From positions 3,596,001-3,660,000 of the forward strand of contig NZ_CP011868.1 in NCBI RefSeq assembly GCF_001294645.1: a stretch of 64,000 nucleotides of DNA, written 5' to 3'. A program made the translations under genes and the position numbers. This DNA comes from Pseudonocardia sp. HH130629-09. GTDB taxonomy: Bacteria; Actinomycetota; Actinomycetes; Mycobacteriales; Pseudonocardiaceae. Positions 58,522 to 64,000 of this stretch are shown piece after piece (position 1 is the first letter of the stretch; every line of letters starts with the position of its first letter). Under the pieces are notes generated by a model. The model worked only from the letters and a program-made list of their open reading frames with translations. It had not been told where the DNA came from and made no database searches.

Positions 58522-59190
58522 ATGACGGACACGCACCCCGCGCCCACCACGGTCCGGCGGATCGACGTCCCGGAGTCCGGCGAGCTGGCCCAGCTCGCCG
58601 CCGTCTTCGAGGACCTGCAGTACGTGCTGCGCTGCTGCGAGCACCTGGTCACCGCCCTGGGCGGGCCCGAGTCCGGGCCGGTGCGGGTGGACGCCGACCC
58701 GGCGCTGGTCGAGGCACTCTGGACCGGCGCCCTGATCGGCTACGTGCGGTGCTTCTCCGGCCGGACGAAGACGATGACCACCGACGACCTGACGTCGCTG
58801 GAGCTCGACGGGGACGTCAGCGGGTTCCACGACATGGTGTTCAAGCTCCGCGACCACTACGCCTCCCGGCACGTGAACCCGCGCGAGTCGTACTCGATCG
58901 GCGTGGCCCAGTCCAACGACGGGACACCCCGGGGCGTCGCCGTCGTCTCCACCCCGCGCCCGCTCGTCGACGAGACGACGGTCCGGCTGCTCGGCCGGGT
59001 CGCCTACAGCCTGTCCGGCCTGGTGGACGCCCGGATGAAGAAGTCCCAGAACGACGTGCTCGGCGTCGCGCACGGGATGACCGCGGGCCAGCTGGAGGGG
59101 CTGCCGCTGGTGCACCTCGACGGCAGCGGCGAGGCGGTCCCGGAGGACGCGGTGACCCGGGACGGCACCGCGGACGGCCCTGGGAACTGA
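58522..59190 (+). CDS. Conserved actinobacterial hypothetical protein, 222 aa
   Basis: The protein is cytoplasmic and mixed alpha/beta. It contains ELAQLAAVFEDLQYVLRCCEHL, DPALVEALWTGALIGYVRCF, LRDHYASRHVNPRESYSIGV and LLGRVAYSLSGLVDARMKKS. I recognise no enzyme motif or membrane helix. The promoter seems leaderless and shares a divergent region with the SAM-IV leader. Function unknown. Confidence 0.8.
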   Translation: MTDTHPAPTTVRRIDVPESGELAQLAAVFEDLQYVLRCCEHLVTALGGPESGPVRVDADPALVEALWTGALIGYVRCFSGRTKTMTTDDLTSLELDGDVSGFHDMVFKLRDHYASRHVNPRESYSIGVAQSNDGTPRGVAVVSTPRPLVDETTVRLLGRVAYSLSGLVDARMKKSQNDVLGVAHGMTAGQLEGLPLVHLDGSGEAVPEDAVTRDGTADGPGN

Positions 59191-59261
59191 TCCCCGCCGG
59201 ATGCATCATCCGGCGCACAGCGGCTACCCGGTCGGGACACATCCCGACGAGAGGTGACCTG

Positions 59262-59626
59262 ATGACCACCCGCACGGCGACGTCCGACGCCGTCCGCACC
59301 GCCCTGCACGGCCCCGAGTTCCCCGCCGGCAAGGACGACCTGGCGTGGACCGCCGAGCGCAACGAGGCCGACGCCGCGACGGTCGAGGCCCCGCGGGCGG
59401 TGCCCGCCGAGGAGCACTACGCCTCGATCGCCGACGTGGTGGCCGCCGTGGACCTGGCCGACGACGACCCGGCGCGCCAGACCGCGGGCGACACCGCGGA
59501 CGAGTCGGCCGAGGAGACCGAGCAGCTGCGCACCGAGCACACCCGTCCCGGGCTGTCGGAGTCCACGAAGGACGTGGACCCGGTCAACCGATCGCCGAGG
59601 AGTTCGGCACCAACCGCAAGAAGTGA
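59262..59626 (+). pseudogene. Acidic small protein, frameshifted near its C-terminus
   Basis: The frame from ATG 59262 (behind GAGGTGACCTG) gives an acidic, probably disordered protein: TTRTATSDAVRTALHGPEFP, YASIADVVAAVDLADDDPAR, RPGLSESTKDVDPVN. It then leaves frame at 59588. One added C there continues as PIAEEFGTNRKK and stops at 59624-59626, which looks like the natural end. Without the correction the frame runs to 59720 with an unnatural Arg-rich tail. About 121 residues; function unknown. Confidence 0.65.
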
Positions 59627-59664
59627 CCCGCGCGGCCGGGGCGGGCACCGCCCCGACCGGCCGG

Positions 59665-60081
59665 TCAGCCGCCGACGAGCTCGGCCCGCATGCTCGACGC
59701 GGAGGACACGACGAGCATGAGCAGCGTCCCCATCGGACCCTCGCCCAGCCCGGCCGCGGGGAAGGCGTAGCGCAGCGTCACGTCCCAGCCGCGCTCGCCG
59801 CGCACCACCCGGGGCGTGCCGAACAGGCCCTCCCCCACCCCGAGCCCGACCCGTCGAGGCACGTCGTGCTCCGGGTCGGCGGAGTCCGGCAGGTCCCACG
59901 CCACGACGCAGGTCAGGTTGAGGACGGGCAGCCCCTCCTCCAGCTCCGTCCCCTGCACCACGCACAGCACGCCGCCGTGGGCGAAGGTCAGCGCGCCGTC
60001 GTCGGCGGCGGTGACGTCGTGGAACCGCTCCAGCGCACCCTTCGCGATGGCGAGCATCCCCGTGATCACATCGGTGGTCAC
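59665..60081 (-). CDS. Hypothetical protein coupled to uppS
   Basis: The 138-residue protein is an alpha/beta cytoplasmic protein: [79 protein letters not shown]. The helix followed by a curved sheet recalls YbjN-like or secretion-chaperone-like folds, but this is shape only. GTG at 60079-60081 overlaps the uppS stop, so it is co-translated with uppS. Confidence 0.7.
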   Translation of the reverse strand: MTTDVITGMLAIAKGALERFHDVTAADDGALTFAHGGVLCVVQGTELEEGLPVLNLTCVVAWDLPDSADPEHDVPRRVGLGVGEGLFGTPRVVRGERGWDVTLRYAFPAAGLGEGPMGTLLMLVVSSASSMRAELVGG

Positions 60082-60878
60082 GGTGTCACCCCCGTCGCGG
60101 CGTCCCCCGTCGCGGCGTCCACGGCCCCGCCGAAACGCCGGTCCCGGCGTGCGTAGATCTCGATCGCCTGCCAGATGTGACGCCGGTCGAAGTCCGGGAA
60201 CAGCGTGTCCAGGAAGACCATCTCGGCGTAGGCGCTCTGCCAGAGCAGGAAGTTCGAGGTCCGCTGCTCCCCCGAGGAGCGCACGAACAGGTCGACGTCG
60301 GGCATGTCCGGCTCGTCGAGGTGGCGGGCCAGCATCCGCTCGTCGATCTTGTCGGGGTTGATCCGGCCCTCGGCGGCGAGCCGGGCGATCTGGCGCACCG
60401 AGTCGACGATCTCGGCGCGGCCGCCGTAGTTGACGCACATGGTCAGGTTCAGCACGTCGTTGCCGCGGGTGCGCTCCTCGGCGATCTCCAGCTCCTTGAT
60501 CACCGAGCGCCACAGCCGCGGACGGCGGCCCGCCCAGCGGACCCGGACCCCCATCGCGTCCATCTCGTCGACGCGGCGGCGGATGACGTCGCGGTTGAAG
60601 CCCATCAGGAACCGGACCTCGTCGGGGCTGCGCCGCCAGTTCTCGGTGGAGAACGCGTACGCCGACAGCCAGCGCACACCGAGGTCGATGCAGCCGCGGG
60701 CGACGTCCATCAGCGACGCCTCGCCCCGCTTGTGCCCCTCCGTGCGGGGCAGACCACGGGCGTTGGCCCAGCGGCCGTTGCCGTCCATGACGAGGGCGAC
60801 GTGGCCCGGCACCAGCTCCGGCGGGATCGCCGGGGGCCGGGCACCGGACGGATGCGGTGCGGGAGGCTGGAACGGCAC
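60078..60878 (-). CDS. uppS: Long-chain cis-prenyl diphosphate synthase (UppS/decaprenyl type)
   Basis: The 266-residue enzyme makes the polyprenyl diphosphate carrier for cell-wall synthesis. The active-site start [24 protein letters not shown] (Asp32) is intact. So are [42 protein letters not shown] and the C-terminal [24 protein letters not shown]. In actinobacteria this syntenic gene (Rv2361c in M. tuberculosis) makes decaprenyl diphosphate. A tandem DAATG unit ends the protein, coded by a repeated 15-mer. ATG is at 60876-60878. Confidence 0.95.
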   Translation of the reverse strand: MPFQPPAPHPSGARPPAIPPELVPGHVALVMDGNGRWANARGLPRTEGHKRGEASLMDVARGCIDLGVRWLSAYAFSTENWRRSPDEVRFLMGFNRDVIRRRVDEMDAMGVRVRWAGRRPRLWRSVIKELEIAEERTRGNDVLNLTMCVNYGGRAEIVDSVRQIARLAAEGRINPDKIDERMLARHLDEPDMPDVDLFVRSSGEQRTSNFLLWQSAYAEMVFLDTLFPDFDRRHIWQAIEIYARRDRRFGGAVDAATGDAATGVTP

Positions 60879-60931
60879 GTCACCGACCCTACGTCGGGGC
60901 CGATGGCCGAGCTCGGCCGCGGTGGTCGGGC

Positions 60932-61294
60932 TCAGTCGCGCTGGTCGGGCTGGGGCCAGGCCGGCACGGCCGGGTCCTCCAGCCGCTCGATGGTCTCGCG
61001 CAGCCGGCGCATCCCGCGGTGCCCGTGGACCCGGTCGACCTCCGACAGCGGTTCGGACTCGTCGGGCCGGATCACCGGCAGCATCGGAATGGCCGGCCAG
61101 GCGCCGTCCTCGGTGCGGGCCCGGATCTGACGCATCGCGCGGGTCGGCCCGTCCTGCGGGGACTCCGGCATGACCTCGGTGCTGGCCGGGAGCTGCTGGG
61201 TGGGCGGCACCGGGATCCGCTGCGTGGCGGCCGGGAGACGATGGGTGCGAGCGGTGTGGTCGTCGTCCGGCGGCGGTGTGTGGGGTCGGTTCAC
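60932..61294 (-). CDS. Disordered acidic/Pro-rich hypothetical protein
   Basis: The 120-residue protein is Pro/Thr/Asp-rich and low in hydrophobics at first ([20 protein letters not shown]), then has one helix, [24 protein letters not shown] at 61292-61294 follows GGAGAGGCAG. It sits between recO and uppS on the same strand. No function is recognisable. The 223 bases upstream (61295-61517) show no further gene. Confidence 0.6.
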   Translation of the reverse strand: MNRPHTPPPDDDHTARTHRLPAATQRIPVPPTQQLPASTEVMPESPQDGPTRAMRQIRARTEDGAWPAIPMLPVIRPDESEPLSEVDRVHGHRGMRRLRETIERLEDPAVPAWPQPDQRD

Positions 61295-61517
61295 GACTGC
61301 CTCTCCGACGGGGCTGGGGTCCCCTCGATCACAGGAGGATAACGAGACCGCGCAACCGGTTGCCTGTCCTGAGCGACGTTCACCCGGTGGAGTCGGCGGA
61401 AGCGCCGTGCGCCGCGACCGGCGGCACCGCGGCGGGCGGCGCACCGGGAACGTCAACCGCTCGACGAAGCATACGGGCCGCTCACGGCAGCCCGATCGGG
61501 ACACCGGGCCGATCGCA

Positions 61518-62354
61518 CTAGTCGGACAGCGACTCCGGAGGTGTCGCCGCACCGCCGTCCGGCGGTTCCGGGGCGGTCCCCGGCGCACCCGGCGCGACGA
61601 CGGCGGCGGGCCGGACCCGGGCGCGGCGGTCGACCAGGGGCAGCGAGCGCAGCTGGCGCTCCAGGTGCCACTGCAGGTGCGCCGCGACCAGGCCGCTGGC
61701 CTCCCGCCGGGGCGGGGTGCCCGAGGCGTCGGCGGTGTCCCAGTCGCCGTGCAGCAGCGCCATGAGCAGGGCCACCGTCTCGGGGGCCGGGGTGACCGAG
61801 CCCGGCGGGCGGCAGCGCGAGCACACCATGCCGCCCCCGGCGACGGTGAACGACCGGTGCGGGCCGGGCGTCGCACAGCGCGCACAGTCCGACAGCGACG
61901 GTGCCCACCCCGCATGGCTCATGGCCCGCAGCAGGAACGCGTCGAGCACCAGGGCCGGTTCGCGGGCGCCGTCGGCCAGCGCCCGGGTGGCACCGAGCAG
62001 CAGCAGGTAGACCCGCAGGCTCGGCTCGCCCTCCTCGGACACCAGCCGGTCCGCGGTCTCCAGGATCGCGCAGCCGCAGGAGTAGGCCGACCAGTCCGCG
62101 ACGATCGCCGGCGCGAACGCGTCGACGGTCTGGGCCTGGGTGACCACGTCGAGCGTGCGCCCGGTGTAGCACTGGACGTCGACGTGGTTGAACGGCTCCA
62201 GCCGGGCGCCCCACCGCGACCGGGTGCGGCGCACGCCCTTGGCGACCACCCGGATCTTGCCGTGCTGACGGGTCAGCATCGTGATGATCCGGTCCGCCTC
62301 GCCCAGCTTCTGCACCCGGAGCACGATCCCGGTGTCGCGGTAGAGCTGGGCCAT
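61518..62354 (-). CDS. recO: DNA repair protein RecO
   Basis: The 278-residue recombination mediator loads RecA with RecF and RecR. The N-terminal OB domain reads YRDTGIVLRVQKLGEADRIITMLTRQHGKIRVVAKGVRR. The helical domain carries a zinc motif, CARCATPG and CSRC, with SLSDC before it. The Pro/Gly-rich tail (last 35 residues) is an actinobacterial extension. It follows era by 20 bases. Confidence 0.95.
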   Translation of the reverse strand: MAQLYRDTGIVLRVQKLGEADRIITMLTRQHGKIRVVAKGVRRTRSRWGARLEPFNHVDVQCYTGRTLDVVTQAQTVDAFAPAIVADWSAYSCGCAILETADRLVSEEGEPSLRVYLLLLGATRALADGAREPALVLDAFLLRAMSHAGWAPSLSDCARCATPGPHRSFTVAGGGMVCSRCRPPGSVTPAPETVALLMALLHGDWDTADASGTPPRREASGLVAAHLQWHLERQLRSLPLVDRRARVRPAAVVAPGAPGTAPEPPDGGAATPPESLSD

Positions 62355-62374
62355 CCACCCAGTCTAGGTTCTCC

Positions 62375-63277
62375 TCAGAACCCCAGCTTGCGCAGCTGCT
62401 TCGGGTCCCGCTGCCAGTCCTCGGCGATCTTCACGTGCAGGTCCAGGTGCACCCGGGTGCCCAGCAGCTTCTCGATCTGGCGACGGGCGTCGCTGCCGAC
62501 CTGCTTGAGCCGGGCACCGCCCTTGCCGATCACGATTCCCTTCTGGCTGGACCGCTCGACGTAGATGATCGCGTAGATCTCCAGCAGGTCCTTCTTCTCG
62601 ATCGTCTCCTCGACGACGACGGCGATCGAGTGCGGCAGCTCGTCGCGCACGCCCTCCAGTGCCGCCTCCCGCACGAGTTCGGCCACGAGCACGTCGGTCG
62701 GCTCGTCGGTGAGGTCGCCGTCCGGGTAGAGCTGCGGGCCCTCCGGCAGCAGCCCGACCAGCAGGTCCGACAGCAGCGAGACCTGGAAGCCCGACCGCGC
62801 CGAGGTCGGCACGACCTCGGCGAAGTCCATCAGCGCCGCCACCTCGGTGAGCCGCTCGGCGACCTGCTCGGGGCGGGCGGTGTCGGTCTTGGTGACGACG
62901 GCGACCACCGGGGTGTGCGCGGCGATCCGGCTCAGCTCCTCGGCGATGAACCGGTCGCCCTTGCCGACCTTCTCGTTCGCGGGCACGCAGAACCCGACGA
63001 CGTCGACCTCGGACCACGTCTCGCGCACCAGGTCGTTGAGCCGCGACCCGAGCAGGGTCCGGGGGCGGTGCAGCCCAGGGGTGTCGACCAGGACGATCTG
63101 GGCGTCCGGTCGGTGCACGATCCCGCGGATCGCGTGCCGGGTGGTCTGCGGGCGCGAGGAGGTGATCGCGATCTTCTCCCCGACCAGCGCGTTGGTCAGG
63201 GTCGACTTGCCGGCGTTGGGCCTGCCGACGAAGCAGGCGAACCCGGACCGGAAGCCCTCGGGCTGTGCGCCGGTCAT
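62375..63277 (-). CDS. era: GTPase Era
   Basis: This 300-residue essential GTPase assists 16S rRNA maturation and 30S assembly. The G1 loop FVGRPNAGKSTLTNALVG, switch/G3 LVDTPGLHRPR, G4 VVTKTDTA and the C-terminal KH domain with GIVIGKGGARLKQVGSDAR are complete. ATG at 63275-63277 overlaps the lhgO stop (ATGA), so lhgO, era and recO are probably one transcript. Confidence 0.97.
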   Translation of the reverse strand: MTGAQPEGFRSGFACFVGRPNAGKSTLTNALVGEKIAITSSRPQTTRHAIRGIVHRPDAQIVLVDTPGLHRPRTLLGSRLNDLVRETWSEVDVVGFCVPANEKVGKGDRFIAEELSRIAAHTPVVAVVTKTDTARPEQVAERLTEVAALMDFAEVVPTSARSGFQVSLLSDLLVGLLPEGPQLYPDGDLTDEPTDVLVAELVREAALEGVRDELPHSIAVVVEETIEKKDLLEIYAIIYVERSSQKGIVIGKGGARLKQVGSDARRQIEKLLGTRVHLDLHVKIAEDWQRDPKQLRKLGF

Positions 63278-64000
63278 GCCGCACCGAGCCGGTCGAGGAT
63301 CTCGCGGCCGATCGGCAGCGCCGCCGTCGCCGCCGGGGACGGTGCGTTCAGCACGTGCAGGATCGAGCCGGGACGGCCCGCGCCGTCCGGACCGGCCTGG
63401 TCGAGGAACAGGAAGTCGTCGACCAGGGTGCCGTCGGCCTTCACGGCCTGGGCCCGCACCCCGGCGCCGGCCGGGTGCAGGTCGGAGGCGGTGACCTCGG
63501 GCAGCATCCGCTGGATCTGGCGGACCATCGCGCGCGTCGACAGCGAGCGGCGGACCTCGCCGATGCCGTAGCGCCAGTGCGTGCGCGCCACCGTCACCAT
63601 GCCCGGGTAGGTCAGCGTCCCCAGCAGTTCCTTCGGCTTGACCGTGCGCCAGTCGTAGCCCTCGCGGGCCAGCGCGAGCACGGCGTTCGGGCCGGCGTGG
63701 ACCGTGCCGTCGATCCCGCGGGTGGCGTGCACCCCGAGGAACGGGAACGCCGGGTCGGGCACCGGGTAGATCAGGCCGCGGACCAGCGAGGCGGCCCGCT
63801 CGGAGAAGCCGGAGTACTCGCCGCGGAACGGGATGATCCGCACACCGGGGTCGGCACCGGCGAGGCGGGCGAGCTCGTCGCAGCGCAGTCCGCCGCAGAC
63901 CACGGCGCGGGTGCCGAGCAGGTCACCGCGGGTGGTGCGCACGACGACGTCGGACGGGCGGCGGGCGAACCCGGTGACGGTGCGGCCGAGGTGGACCTCA
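63274..64000 (-). CDS. lhgO: L-2-hydroxyglutarate oxidase LhgO (C-terminal part)
   Basis: The 242 visible residues are the C-terminal two thirds of an FAD-dependent L-2-hydroxyglutarate oxidase/dehydrogenase of the DAO family. They include ARLAGADPGVRIIPFRGEY, GLIYPVPDPAFPFLGVHATR, HAGPNAVLALAREGYDW and ARTHWRYGIGEVRRSL. It oxidises L-2-hydroxyglutarate to 2-oxoglutarate at the membrane. The N-terminal dinucleotide fold lies beyond the window edge at 64000. It overlaps era by four bases. Confidence 0.9.
   Translation of the reverse strand, partial: EVHLGRTVTGFARRPSDVVVRTTRGDLLGTRAVVCGGLRCDELARLAGADPGVRIIPFRGEYSGFSERAASLVRGLIYPVPDPAFPFLGVHATRGIDGTVHAGPNAVLALAREGYDWRTVKPKELLGTLTYPGMVTVARTHWRYGIGEVRRSLSTRAMVRQIQRMLPEVTASDLHPAGAGVRAQAVKADGTLVDDFLFLDQAGPDGAGRPGSILHVLNAPSPAATAALPIGREILDRLGAA

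Noticed and set aside
1..64000. CRISPR arrays or rRNA genes
   Set aside because: No regularly spaced repeat series and no rRNA-like conserved blocks were seen on either strand.

Overview
The window is very GC rich, codons end almost always in G or C, and genes often start with GTG or overlap as ATGA/GTGA. Gene content (a mycothiol-dependent enzyme family, an F420-type flavin/deazaflavin reductase, fused isobutyryl-CoA mutase, a SAM-IV riboswitch, type VII-secretion-like proteins) points to an actinomycete. My best guess is Pseudonocardia or a close relative (inference). The core genes dnaG, dgt, glyS, an ArsR/SmtB regulator, zur, uppS, recO and era keep the order known from Mycobacterium, so the right third is chromosomal backbone.

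Region 1 (1-26,500) is metabolic and regulatory. It holds a conserved unknown gene, a DoxX protein with a long Lys/Ala-rich tail, a ROK sugar kinase, a PhoD-type phosphatase, and icmF behind its own promoter and before a strong terminator. Two MFS exporters follow, one divergent from a LysR gene across a near-perfect palindrome. After a cobalamin-receptor-like protein and a broken family 3 glycosidase comes a choline-to-betaine locus: betaine-aldehyde dehydrogenase, an APC permease, a GMC choline dehydrogenase, and a divergent IclR regulator. A small helical protein overlaps a frameshifted alpha/beta hydrolase and resembles a type VII secretion pair.

Region 2 (26,500-34,400) holds a cold-shock protein, a second DoxX gene, a lactate 2-monooxygenase-like enzyme, an SDR/XRE pair, a P450/TetR pair around a dyad, a PPOX-class protein behind a MerR-type promoter, and an ArsR/SRPBCC pair whose ArsR gene looks split by a frameshift.

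Region 3 (34,400-39,470) is an insertion-sequence nest beside tRNA-Asn. It contains a truncated VOC gene, an IS427-like element with a broken transposase, the tail of an old IS3 element, one luciferase-like monooxygenase, an intact IS5-type element, an intact IS3-family element and the catalytic end of a tyrosine integrase. This looks like the remains of an integrative element at the tRNA.

Region 4 (39,470-64,000) is housekeeping: tam, dnaG, an EamA exporter, a STAS/MerR/Hsp20 stress module, a secreted HNH lipoprotein, an operon of XdhC, YdcF-like and dgt genes, two CNNM/CBS membrane proteins, glyS, an AbiEi/DUF559-like gene bracketed by two palindromic repeats, smtB-zur, a class V aminotransferase under a SAM-IV riboswitch, then uppS, recO, era and the start of lhgO.

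Several otherwise intact genes carry one- or two-base frame breaks, often in C runs. Some may be sequencing errors, so those calls should be read with care.
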